Shown here piece after piece: positions 21,476 to 31,890 of a stretch of DNA of 64,000 nt (positions are counted from its first letter, which is position 1; each line of letters opens with the position of its first letter). The notes below the pieces were generated by a model. The model was not told the origin of the DNA. It was given only the letters and a program-made list of their open reading frames with translations, and did no database searches. The position numbers and the translations under genes are program-made. The DNA comes from Moringa oleifera (Eukaryota; Streptophyta; Magnoliopsida; Brassicales; Moringaceae): NCBI GenBank assembly GCA_021397835.1, contig JAJFZO010000734.1:310001-374000 (forward strand), in the 5' to 3' direction.

Positions 21476-22019
21476 CGTTTGATTTTACTTTCACTATGGA
21501 GGCAATGATGGATTGCATTTTCGTCACTAGATTTCACTTATAGCGACCGCCACTTACTTTCCACTAAGTACTTATAAATTAAAACACTAATTTTCTTTCC
21601 TTTCACGCGAGTGCCATTTCCTTTCCCCCTATTTCTATTGTTGTCTCTACTTTTGTCTTCTCAAATTATTTCCTTTTCGCTCGCTCCATTTCTCATCTAA
21701 CTTTATTATTATCTCTGCATCTATCTATACACACGATTCTCAAATTTTTTATTTCATCTCCCTGCTCAGCGACTGGCACCATCTTTCCTCTATTTATCTT
21801 ACTGTCTCATAGCTAATTCTTTACAACTCTCTCCTTGCTCAGTGTTTTGGTGTGTGCCATTTTCTCCTATATTTTCTCCACTGTGAACAACTATGTTCTC
21901 TTTACTCTTTACTTAATAATTTGTGTAGTTATTTGTTGAAATTATTGATGATGATATTAAGGATTGAAAAATCTTGTATAGGAATATTATGATTAGATTT
22001 GATAATTATAAAAATATTT
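21476..22019 (+). other. Leader-like region of copy D
   Basis: The first 90 bp matches copy E at 63910-64000. The remainder is pyrimidine-rich (CTTTCC, TCTCC tracts), a composition often seen in 5' untranslated leaders. No coding domain is recognised. Confidence 0.45.
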
Positions 22020-22650
22020 TACATTTTAAATAAATTTTTTTGTTATTTATTATATGTTTTAATAAATTTAATTTATGGTAGATTATTAGGTAATTATTGA
22101 ATTTGATTGTAATTTAAGATAAATATTTTAATTAGATTTTTATTAAATTTAAATTAGTTAGATATTTATTAAATTTTATAATTGTTAATTTTATTTATTA
22201 ATAAATTTAGTTTATGTTAGATTATTTAAAAAATAATCTAATTAGTTTGTGATGTAAGATAAATATGTAAATTAGAGTTTTAAGGAATTTAAATTAGTTA
22301 GGTATTAATTAATTATATAATTGTTAATTTTATAGGTTAATTAAAATTTTTATTTATATTAAATTAGATAGATAACAGTTTAATTAGAATAATTTGAGAT
22401 AAATAATTTAATTAGATTTTTATGAAATTTAAATTAGTTAGATGTTAATTAAATTTTGCAATTGTTAATTTTATTTATTAATAAAATTAGTTAATTTGTT
22501 ATTGATTACATAGATAATGATTTAATTACATTGTCATTTCATGACATAAATAATTTAATTAATTAGATTTTTTATGAAAATTAATTTACTTAGATGTTAA
22601 TTAAATTTTGGAGTTGTTAACTTTATTTTTTCAAATAAATTTAGTTTATG
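22020..22650. repeat. AT-rich ~140-bp imperfect tandem repeat
   Basis: The motif ATTAGATTTTTATGAAATTT, followed by AAATTAGTTAGATGTTAATT, recurs starting at 22131, 22271, 22411 and 22562 with growing divergence, giving periods of 140, 140 and 151. It corresponds in position to the AT-rich 5' region of copy B, though the sequence differs. Confidence 0.75.
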
Positions 22651-22950
22651 TTAATTACATATTTACATGTGGATGATTATTACTAATGTTGAGTAAATTT
22701 GTTTATATGTTAATCAATGAAATTAATCTACTATATGATAGCTATAAAGTATTACTATTAGCAAAGTTAGACTTCACGCGTATTTTTTAGATACACCGTT
22801 TGAGAATTATTAGTGAACATTTATTGTCCGTCACGTGTTTGTACGTGCATCAAAATAAATTGTTCAATAACAATTCTTAAATTTTCTAGATCGGATAGTT
22901 TAGAAATATAACATTTATGTACAGCACATGTGTAATTTGTTGTTCATTCT

Positions 22951-23150
22951 ATGAAGGAGTGTATGGAGGAGGAACATAGGACTATCGAAGAGATATTGGA
23001 GGAGGAGCGCAAGGCGAGGGAGCATGATCGCATATGCTTTGAGACTAAATTGCAAAAGCACTTATAGAGAGAGCTTGATATGAATAAGCGCATCTGTAGG
23101 ATGGAAGCTCTCTTTTTAGGAAGCGAGCCCCAGCACCACCTAATAATTAA
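22951..23150 (+). pseudogene. Remnant exon of a CACTA protein with charged coiled-coil (copy D)
   Basis: From the ATG at 22952, one frame reads MKECMEEEHRTIEEILEEER and KAREHDRICFETKLQKHL, then TAG, then RELDMNKRICRMEALF and two further stop signals near 23150. The heptad-like Glu/Arg pattern suggests a coiled coil, as in C-terminal tails of plant En/Spm-type transposon proteins. No catalytic domain is present. The exact family is uncertain. Confidence 0.5.
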
Positions 23151-23284
23151 ATGTAATTTTTTATATGCATATTGTATTTCACGAGAATATAACATATTAT
23201 CTTGTATTTATTATGTTTTATAAATTTTAGTTTATTTTATTTTTTAGTTATATTTAAAATTATTTTTTTACAAAAAATTAATTG

Positions 23285-23504
23285 TATTAATGACAGATTT
23301 ATTAGTCACTAATCAATTTGTAACAGATATTAATCTGTCACTAAAATAGCAACAGAATAAAATTTGTCGCTAAACTAACAACAAACAAGAATCTGCCGTT
23401 AAAATAACGACGAATATTATTCTATTGCTATCTTTAGTGACAGACGTAAATCAATCACTCATATAGTGACGCATTCATTAGTAGCTAAATTGGTTATTTT
23501 AGTG
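23285..23504. repeat. Right terminus and subterminal repeats of copy D
   Basis: Inverted motifs GACAGATTTATTAGTCAC, TAATCTGTCACTAAAATAGC, GTCGCTAAAC and TAGTGACAGACG occur in both orientations. The outermost bases are TTTTAGTG at 23497-23504, immediately followed by GGG. The same motifs (CGACTGA, CAGTCGCTAAA, GACAGATCAA) occur just inside the left end of copy E. Confidence 0.75.
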
Positions 23505-26500
23505 GGGAAGTAAGGGAAAGGATGGATAGAAAGAGCTTATTCAAAGAGGGTGGGTAGTGGGGAAGCAAAATAATTGTGTTGGCCAATCGTACTTGTTAAG
23601 GATTTTAGATTCAAGCAACTTGTTGCTAGACAATTAGTCAAGCTAAAAAAAAAAGCAATAGTTCTTCCAATCAAGCAAGCGACCAACCAATTCCAACAAT
23701 TGTAAGTGATAGCCATCAAAGCAAGAAGTATTGACTTGCAGGATTAAGTAGGAAGAGTGAAATGTGATAGGTCTCTCAACTACTAAGCTAATGGGCACAT
23801 TTAAAAAATGGCTACCGTGTCTGTGGTTTGCTATGATTTAGTGAGAAACTAAAAGTGAAGAAGGCTTAGTGCAAGCAATAGAGGTAATCAAGCAGTAATC
23901 AAGAGTCGAAGGTTTAATTCCACTTAGTGGCGTATTCAACCATTATAAAAAGTAACCTTAGCCTTTTTTAAAGCCAATCTACTTGCCTTTTTTCTCTTAT
24001 TTCTTTGTACTGCTTTAACTTTCTATCAACCACTGTAGTTCAATGAAGGTAATCCCTTCTCTGATGTCTTAAACCAACCATTCTATCCATGAGTTTTTGA
24101 ATTAATTCTTGCCTCTTCTTCTTCTATAAGTAAGTTGCTTGCTTTTTTTTTTTTTTCGTGCGTGCTTATACTTGCAAGGTTATCAATCTTTCTAGGAAGA
24201 TATGCTTGATGACTACTTACTTAACTTCGTTCATTCCTTCCTAAGAGAAGATGCAAAAACTCAAAACCTTTTTAAAAAACAAAAACTCATTTTACAAGCC
24301 TAAGCACCCCAATAGAGAGTATAGTTATCATTGTCTGAAAAATGCATCTTGTTGAGGTTAGAGCAAATGCCAGTATAGTTGCTATTTTTATACCATTATT
24401 ACTAGATTAAACGCTCTTCTTTCTCTTATTTTTCAGAGTAGATCTTTTCTTAGTTGAGTCAGGTCCACACTACAGGTTAATCTTTCATTTTTTTGGAGCT
24501 TTACTTTACCAGTAAGTGTTTGCTGCCCCCACATGCTTTAAGCTTATGGACATTTCAAACTCGTACCTTCACATTTTGCCTTTAGCTTTTATCAACTTAC
24601 ATGCTAATGAGTCCCCCAAGTTCTATGACTCGAGTAATAAGAGCTCTACGATACAGCGCAAAAGAACGCCATCTCTCTATTAAGTTGCCTTACCCTTTTA
24701 GTATCCCATTGGCTTAAGCTGATAATATTTGTATCATTATCTCATTCTGATGGACTTGCTTATGTATCTTGTCTTTGGGTTGATAATTTTTATAGTCCAT
24801 TAGCAAGATAAATATTTTTTATTGGCTTCTCTATCCCTGGCTCCTCTTTTTCGTCTCTGTCTCTTTTATATAAAAACCTTTTTCCTCTTTCTTATGCCTT
24901 TTATTAAGAATTAGTTTTTATTATTTTATTTTTTATATTACTTCTCAAGATCTAAAGGTTATTCGCTGCAACTGCTTTCCATATTAGATCCAAAGGTACT
25001 TGATTTCTTTTCATTAGCCTCCACTCTCAAAATTGTACTATTTCTATTACTTTCAACAATGGGTTATTGGTTTCTAATCTTCTTGTTATATTTGCAAATT
25101 ATGGTATCCTATCCCTTTCCTTGACATCTAAAAGCGAGTTTATCCACTTTATTCAAGACATCCTTCGCATGGGCTGAATCTCTACACCCTCTGACCATTT
25201 TGTCATTCACAGGAATTTCTTTTGCTTGCATCTAGCTGCTTCTCTTTGATGTTGCAAGTATTCATTTGGGATTAGGTTGTTTCATCATTACTTAGGTTTA
25301 CCTCTCTCATTCCAGTCCAATGCTGTGGTACTCCATTGGCAAATTTGTGAAATAGAGCAATTATAGTAACTTTTTGCAGTTTTTTTAATTCTTAAAGAGC
25401 CTCTGACCTCTTCTTACTTTAATTTACTGTTCTTCAATGCTTTTCTTCATTTGATTGAGTATAAAGACTTTCCTAATTTTTTCCTGGGGATTTCTTCTTT
25501 TTTTTTTTTTTGTTCTTTTCATTTTCCTTTCCTTTCCTGTTTTAGGAAAATAAATTAAAAGAAATAAAAATCACTTTCATTGTATTAAAGCTTTATCTTA
25601 GGCATCAGCGTGATTTTAGCATAATGGCTTTGTTTCTTCATCTTCGAAAGCACTTGTATAAAGTAGCTATGACTTTCTCTTCCACTAGATTTGGCCTATT
25701 GAGAAGAACCTCTCCCTATTAGTCAAGCCTCTTTGAGAACCTCAACCTTATAAACCTCCCTCTAAAGGTCTTGTATTTCTTAGGGATTTAAGCAGTTGAT
25801 TAGCTACTACGATCATGGGCATATTTTTCTTTTTGGTGAAGACTCTTACGTATTTTAAGTTTAATTGGCATTCTTGTCCATCAAAGACCTTTAACATTGT
25901 ATTGGCGAATGTGGTTCCTACCTTCGTTGCCCTAAAAATGGAGCCTTTTGCATTTGGCTCATGAAATTCATTAAAGATCCATAGGTTATAACAGTCATGT
26001 GCTGCCCTAAAATCATTTCTTTTAGGGCTAGACCAACGTATCTTTAGTATTTTTGATAGCACGATCAAGATAGGCTCTTCTAAGTGCTTGACTCCCTATA
26101 AAGTATGACTTCTTTATCTTTCAATAGATACGAAAATGGGAAGGCATCAAATTCCTTTACAATAGAGTTTCTCACTCATTTTTATTGCATTAATGTTATT
26201 GCTTGAAGCCTTCAAAGTCTCTCCATAATGTTTGCAGCCATATTTTCCCATTGTATTTAGGGCAAGATAAGTGGCACGACTATTTTCTTAGAGGATGTTG
26301 TGTCATTTTCTTCACAATCACCCTTGGTTATAGTCATTCTTTACTTTGATTAGCTAGATAATGTCACAATTTCCCATGGATTGGGATAACTACATATTTT
26401 ATCCTGCAAGAGATTAGTCTATCTTAATCATATGACAACTATTTACCTAAAAGCATTTCATAGGTCATTGGCATAGTTGCTCATAGTGTTAACATCTTTT

Positions 26501-27149
26501 TTTTTTTCTTTAAAGTGTTTTTCTTTGCCTTTGATTTTTCCAACGGTCTTAGCTATACCAAAATCTAATTGATAATAAGGTTTAATAGTCTGATGAATAT
26601 CATAATCTATGCCCAATTTTGATGTTTCTAATGGCATGTTATTGTCAGTAAGCCCTTGATCTGGCATATTGTTATTGATTCATTTCCCATTACATTATGT
26701 TTAATCATTCTATTCAAGAAGGATCTTTAAATCAATGCTAGGACAATTCCATAGATTTCAATCTGGCCCTTGATTATTAATGGTTTGCTTTCAAAGGGGG
26801 ATTAATTCCCAATAACCCTACTAATAAGAAGACTTAAAAGTAGTAAATGATGCAAACTCTAGAGCACCCTATCTTACAAAGAATAATAAAGGAGCTCGAA
26901 AGTCATAACACAATTTCAGGGATTTAAAACTCATGTTTTTGTTAAATAAAAATGGCTTATAGTTAGTTCTACTCATAATTGAAAGCGTTAATTGAAAGCC
27001 AAAACTTTAAACTTCAAAACGAGGTTGTTCAATCCTCCCATTTGAGAATACTTCACTCTCCTTAGAGCGCTTACATACAAGGAAGGAAGATGTTTAAGGC
27101 CAATCCCTAAAACGAACTATGTAATGTACTTTATCTACTAGGTTACGGG
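23505..27149. other. Organelle-type non-coding DNA, segment 1 (probable NUMT)
   Basis: The sequence loses transposon character abruptly at the D terminus. It becomes a more balanced, non-repetitive mix with long homopolymer T runs (24147, 25499) and no recognisable domain in any frame. The longest minus-strand reading (25748-26068) matches nothing I recognise. Its style is that of the DNA around the mitochondrial tRNA cluster at 55.2-56.0 kb. Mitochondrial origin is an inference for this segment. Confidence 0.45.
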
Positions 27150-27341
27150 GGGCCATTTTACCAGAGGTTTATATTGTATCAATCTACCCTTATGTGATTC
27201 CTGTTGAAGCATATATTGGAGGGCGCCGGGTCGACGATTTCAAAGCGGACTCCCAATTCATTAGATAAAGAAAGAGAAGATCGCCAAGATTTCGTGATCC
27301 ACTATCGAATTTATTCCAATTCAATGAGCATTTCAATATTA

Positions 27342-27421
27342 TGCCTTGAGAGGACTCAAACCTCCACGCTCTTTAGCATGAGATTTTGAGTCTCGCGTGT
27401 CTACCATTTCACCACCAAGGC
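27342..27421 (-). pseudogene. trnL-CAA: Plastid-type tRNA-Leu(CAA) pseudogene
   Basis: The minus strand folds as a class II tRNA starting GCCTTGGTGGTGAAATGG, with anticodon loop ACTCAAAATC (anticodon CAA), a variable arm, and an acceptor end TCAAGGC plus A. Compared with the plastid consensus as I know it, the T loop reads TTTG instead of TTCG. The variable arm has a G-to-A change (CATGC for CGTGC), and one base is missing near the 3' acceptor strand, giving 80 instead of 81 nt. These lesions, one in the T loop, indicate a non-functional copy. Confidence 0.88.
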
Positions 27422-28016
27422 ATCTTGAAAGTGAATCGTATTCCATGAATATGATATCTATCTAGTGTGATGTATGGAATATATGACAAAAGTGGAGTGT
27501 TGGAGTATTTCTATTGATCGGTCATGTCATATAGGCCCGAGTCGGATATCCAATTGCTTCGACTTGAATTATTCGGAGGATGTCTTATATATAATTTATT
27601 AATTATCAAAAAGAATGATAATCAAACCTATTTCTCGATTCAATAGAAGCCCAGAGAGGTGAATGGGGTCCCAAATAACGAGAGATATGTAAAAAGTAGG
27701 TCTGATTATGCCTATTCCTAATCCTAAATGGATTGTAACGAAGTAGGGATCCATATGTAAACATAGTATCTATTTAGATACGCTCGAATGATCCTTTCTC
27801 ATAATGAGAATGTATATAACCTTATTTCGGTCTGGTCTAGTACGGAATGAACTTATAATCATGGAATCGACTCGATCATCAAATTATAGATTATAAGTTC
27901 ATAAATTTAGCCCATTCCCATTTTGGGGGGAACCGATCTACTAATTCTTTGATTCCAGTTAGTATTAGTAAGAGGGATCTTGAACTAAGAAATAGATTCT
28001 AGAAGCTAACTAGAAG
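27422..28016. other. Plastid trnL-ndhB intergenic spacer
   Basis: Non-coding sequence with no reading frame of note, continuous with plastid genes on both sides. Length (about 0.6 kb) and position fit the trnL(CAA)-ndhB spacer of the plastid inverted repeat. Confidence 0.7.
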
Positions 28017-28795
28017 CTAAAAAAGGGTATCCTGAGCAATCGCAATAACCGGGTTCATTGATATTCCTGGTATAGTAGATGCTATCACACATACAATCAT
28101 ACTCAATTCGATGCAATTGTTTGATCTTAAAAGGGATCTTCTATAATTTCACACGTGAGAGGTTATTTCTTGGTTTCATCCAGTCATTAATAAGTTGATT
28201 ATTTTTAGATAATAATAGATAGAAAGAACGCTCGTAAGGAGTCCTATTGAAACCAAGAAATATAGGCCTACCTGCCATCCACACTAGAATAAATGGAGTT
28301 TTCCGAAAAAATCTGCTAGTGGAGGAAGATCTCCTAGGGATAAGAGACATAGAGCTAAAGAGAGAGCCAAAAAAGGATCTTTTGTGTATAATCCTGCATA
28401 ATCTCGAATGTTATTAGTTCCGGTACGTAGACCAAACGATACAATGTAAGCAAAAGTTTTTAGATTCATAGAGATATAGAACAACATATAAGTTATCATG
28501 CTCGCATATCCACCATTTGAGTCTCCAATAATTATTCCAATAATTACATATCCGATTTGACCTATGGACAAATATGCAAGCATATGTTTCATGCTTGTTT
28601 GAGTAATAGCAATGAGATTCCCCAATATCATGCTAAGAATAGCTAGGATTTCCATAAAAAGATGCCATTTGTTTGATGAGAAATAAAAAGGAATATCGAA
28701 AATTTGAGTGGCTGAAGCTAAAGCAGCTACTTTTGAAGTAACAGAAAGAAAAGCAATGACTGGAGTGGGAGAGTCAGAATCAAAAAGAGGATTCC
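28017..28795 (-). pseudogene. ndhB: ndhB exon 2 (plastid NDH complex subunit 2), pseudogene
   Basis: The minus-strand reading starts at [17 protein letters not shown] and continues [40 protein letters not shown] and [20 protein letters not shown]. It ends [15 protein letters not shown] with TAG at 28017. This is the C-terminal half of NdhB, a multi-spanning membrane subunit of the thylakoid NAD(P)H dehydrogenase complex. Reading frame is kept throughout. Three nonsense changes (a Trp in LFWCGW, and two Arg-type codons further on) and substitutions such as Gly-to-Asp in [12 protein letters not shown] and Cys-to-Tyr in TFAYI are all explicable by G-to-A or C-to-T changes. Exon 1 is absent. Non-functional nuclear copy. 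Confidence 0.95.
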
Positions 28796-28977
28796 TCACT
28801 TCTTTCTCTCATTCATAACTGTGTATGAGACTTTCATCTCGCATGGCTCCTAAGTGATAAAAGTAAAGAAGAACTCATCTTCTTTCTTTTTTGATTACCT
28901 TCCTCGCGTATGTATAAGACCGAATCCATTTGATTTCTAAACGAATTACTAATCCTTAACATTTCGAGGAATCCTTC
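28796..28977 (-). other. 3' end of the ndhB group II intron
   Basis: Sequence immediately upstream of ndhB exon 2 on the minus strand. It includes the domain V hairpin and downstream domain VI-like stretch and is cut at 28977 by CACTA copy C. It shows that the copy came from unspliced DNA. Confidence 0.8.
28816..28849 (-). ncRNA. Group II intron domain V remnant (ndhB intron)
   Basis: The minus strand reads GAGCCATGCGAGATGAAAGT, then CTCATACACAGTTA, a 34-nt hairpin. The AGC catalytic triad and GAAA-type loop of group II domain V are present. Differences from the plastid form as I know it (A for G in GCCGTGC, CGGTT to CAGTT) weaken the lower stem. Confidence 0.75.
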
Positions 28978-30030
28978 ATTAGTGTGGTGGTATGTAATAC
29001 GATACTAATAAATATTGTGAATTGGTACTCAGTAAGCAGTGAAATGAAAAATAAAATTTTGGAGACAATATTGGTAAGTTAAACACAATGTACTATTACT
29101 TTTCAATTAGTTTATTGCTAATTGATTTGTACTACTCCACTTTTTTATAATATATTGTAGAAGATGTATGATATTGATGCAAGTATGAAGAGGTACGTAC
29201 TTCAGTCTGCTGTAAACAAATGAAGAAACTTTAAGACCAATCTTACATCAAAGCATATATTCCCTCACATCGAAGACTTATAATTTCTGTCATTTCCACC
29301 TGAAGAATATAGCAGTGTCATGATGTTGAGGTGTGGCAAGACTTTGTGAACTCTCGTATAATAGAAGAGTTTCAGGTATACATTTATAGTTAGTAAAATT
29401 TTTATTTATACAATTTTCTTCAAATTTTGATATCTATTGATCTTACAACAAAAGAGACAGATAGCAAAATAGAAAAGAAAGAAAAATGTATACAACCATC
29501 GTCTATTTAGAAAGGGATTGGTAGGGCTGAAGAGTGAACTTTCAAGTTATTTTTCATTTATTATGTTTATAATTAATAATATATTCATTTAGTTATACCT
29601 TCTAAAAATCAAACATGTTCATTCTTCATGTTAAAAAAAAGAAACAAGCATTGGGTAGCGATGACCAAATTGATCGTGCCTTATTGTGGAAAGCTTCATA
29701 ACAGAATAAAAAGAAAGAATATATAAATGATGCGAGCCGATTGTGTGGGAAAAAATTGTAAGTGTAGTTCAATTATTTTATAGCATTTATAACAATAAAT
29801 TTCATGTTTATTGATTAATTTTATTATAATATTATAGGATGAGTTGATGACACAGCATATAGAATAAATTTACAACTTTCAGTCCAAAAGATATGCTGAT
29901 GAAAGGTCTTGGTACACCTGAGCACCTCGGATGCATTAGAGGTCAAGGATCCGGGGTGACTACCATATCTTATTTTAGAAAGTCTAAAAAGTTGACTGTC
30001 CCTTAAGGTATGCAATTAGATCAATAGCAG
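28978..30030 (+). pseudogene. En/Spm C-terminal (Transposase_24-like) exons, copy C
   Basis: Exons match those of copy B. They include MYDIDASMKRYVLQSA followed by a TGA where copy B has Trp, LSFPPEEYSSV at about 29290, a QIAK-like basic exon at 29458, the KQALGSDDQIDRALLWKAS exon at 29640, and MKGLGTPEHLGCIRGQGSGV at 29898-29958. A stop follows at 30005. The lesions are mostly TGG-to-TGA and CAA/CAG-to-TAA/TAG. Confidence 0.78.
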
Positions 30031-30363
30031 TTAATAGAGATGATGAGATGGTTCACAAAGTATAAAGAAGTTTTGACGAATATTGTTGCGAGCAAAACTG
30101 ATGATGTCCAGCAAGAAAAATCTATAATGCAATTTTGTTCGAATAAAGCAAGCAACAATATAATCGGATTATTAGAAGAGGAAGAATATCTAACACCTCA
30201 ATCACCTATGCCAGTCACACCACCAGCACCTGGACCTGCACTGGCACCTGCACCTACACTTGCACTAGCACCTGCACCTGCCCCTGCACTGACACCATAC
30301 GGCAATAAAGTATATTACATGTTAATCATAGTAGATATGATGCTAATAATATTACGAACGTAA
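30031..30363 (+). pseudogene. Linker exon with expanded Pro-Ala tract, copy C
   Basis: Open frame MMRWFTKYKEVLTNIVASKT, then a Gln/Asn-rich stretch, QSPMPVTPPAPGPALAPAP and further LALAPAPAPALTP. The DNA under the tract is a short repeat of CACCTGCACCTGCACTGG type at about 30220-30300. Copy B has only two or three Pro-Ala pairs and a stop at the same place. The tract is probably a flexible linker before the protease module. Confidence 0.65.
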
Positions 30364-30800
30364 CTTCTATTTTGTTGCATTATTGTAGTGTGAGCCATCA
30401 TCCAATCATCAGACTAAATAGTGGCAAGTGGGGTGATCTTCATGGATCATTTTCCTAATCAGATGATTCATAGGCGTCCACTATTTCTTAGTAATGTTTA
30501 AGTGATAGTGGATGTAACTATTCATGGTGATGCACAGTTGCCTCACTTAAACCCCGACGGTGGATTGATAAATGTTTTTTTTGCATTGGATTTAGTTGTT
30601 GCTTGGCCTTGAGATTATGTAATTGTTGGTACACATGAGGTAATGTTTTTAGTTAATATATTTCATAAAGTCAACCGATTAATGTCAATTAAGTTCGTAA
30701 AATTTTTTCAAATATCGATTATGAAGCAATAAGGTAAGTTGCTAGTTAAGAGAGAACCAACATTGATAAAATCACAATCATCGTAACAAGTATCTCTCGT
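30364..30800 (+). pseudogene. DUF8039-like exon, copy C (degenerate)
   Basis: Colinear with 16018-16440 of copy B, for example VASGVIFMDHFPNQMIHRRP and GDAQLPHLNPDGG, with several stops. No independent gene is present. Confidence 0.6.
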
Positions 30801-30819
30801 TGAGCTACCACCAGGATTA

Positions 30820-31890
30820 CAGAAGATGTATAACCATATGAATAAGGTGATAGCACTTAATGAAGCAATACACATACCTTTTATTGAAATCTTTATTCTA
30901 ATGGACATGTATTTGTGGCTTGAGAAGATATCATGCAATTTTGTCACATGGAAGAGCTAAGTGTCACCGTTATTTAGGCTTACCTTGTGTACGTTTGTCT
31001 TTTGAATTTTATTGGTTTATTATTGTTTGGCTACATCATATTTATATTTTTCTTACTCTTCATTATTTCAATAAACTTTATATAGATTTAGTTGCACTTG
31101 ACTTGGGGAAGATTTTATATTTGTTGATCTATCAATATTGTCATATGAAATATCTATAAGTATAGATACCCAAGCTTTTTACCTAGCCAATAGAATGATA
31201 GATCCATGTGATGAAGGAGTAGCGATATTTCTTTACAACTTAAGGTAAGTTATAATTTTGGTTGAAATTATTAATAGTTTTGTTCACAATATTTTTAACA
31301 TTTAGTTTTCATAATGATAGATCCATGTGCCTAGCCTCTTAATTTTGTGTACAGTATTTTTTGATACGTCAAGAACTAGATCAACTTACATTCACGTAAG
31401 TGAAAATATTTTCATTTATGTTAGTATGTATTTTTTTTTTTTACTTTTAAGAATATTGATTATTTTCTATTGGCAGCTCTCTTAAATTGTTCTAAGTTAT
31501 CAAAGAATCAAGTAATAGTCACATTCCTAGGAGTATTCCTGCCAAGGTATGTATAACCTATATGTGATGTAAATATAATTATTAAAAATTTTTAATGTAG
31601 TGTCCACATCAGCCTTCAAATATTGAATGTGGATATTATATTATGAAATTTTTAAGAGACATCATTGATTGACATGATAGAAATATCCCATATACAAAAA
31701 TGGTAAGTTTTTAAGCATTTGCTTATGTAAATACTTCAGTAATTAATTGATATGCTTATTAAAAGTTTTAATTAGACTAACTTTTTTTTTTAATAAATAT
31801 AGTTAATGGACATAGATACGTACACCCAATCGGATATTGATAAAGTTAGAAAAGAGGTTGGATAATTTCTTTGGAGTGTCATATTAGAAA
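30820..31890 (+). pseudogene. Ulp1-like protease remnant, copy C
   Basis: Exons follow copy B: MYNHMNKVIALNEAIHIPF, a frame-shifted EDIMQF region, LANRMIDPCDEGVAIF at about 31185, and a C-terminal exon with CPHQPSNIECGYYIMKFLRD (Cys codon 31628-31630). The segment carrying the catalytic His-Trp and following strand in copy B (16960-16990) is replaced here by a short unrelated stretch at about 31310, and the Asp region is degraded. The protease is therefore dead, although the Cys-Gly pair is better kept than in copy B. Confidence 0.8.

Larger units (their letters stand above)
20990..23504 (+). mobile_element. CACTA element copy D (second family), 5'-truncated, right end intact
   Basis: The right end is ...GGTTATTTTAGTG at 23504, the inverse of a CACTA start, preceded by 200 bp of inverted GACAGA/TCTGTCACTAAA motifs. 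The interior carries a GCCATGG-rich minisatellite, and then a unique sequence starting CATTACTGCCTTCG with ATTTTACTTTCA (21463 on). Both recur in the same order and orientation in copy E (63895 on), so D and E belong to one family. The left terminus seen in copy E (62941-63120) has no counterpart upstream of 21000, hence the truncation call. Confidence 0.7.
27150..28977 (-). other. Plastid-derived segment: trnL(CAA)-ndhB block
   Basis: trnL(CAA), the trnL-ndhB spacer, ndhB exon 2 and the 3' end of the ndhB intron lie in the order and orientation known from the plastid inverted repeat. The intron is present, so the transfer was of DNA. The left border is set only approximately where plastid-like sequence fades near 27150. 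The right border at 28977 is sharp because CACTA copy C begins there. The segment could have come directly from plastid to nucleus, or through the mitochondrion as plastid DNA carried in mtDNA. Its placement between mitochondrial-type stretches favours the second route. Confidence 0.85.

Noticed and set aside
25748..26068. 106-codon minus-strand frame, the longest in the first organelle-type segment.
   Set aside because: I recognise no domain, and a frame of this length is expected by chance in several kb of such DNA.
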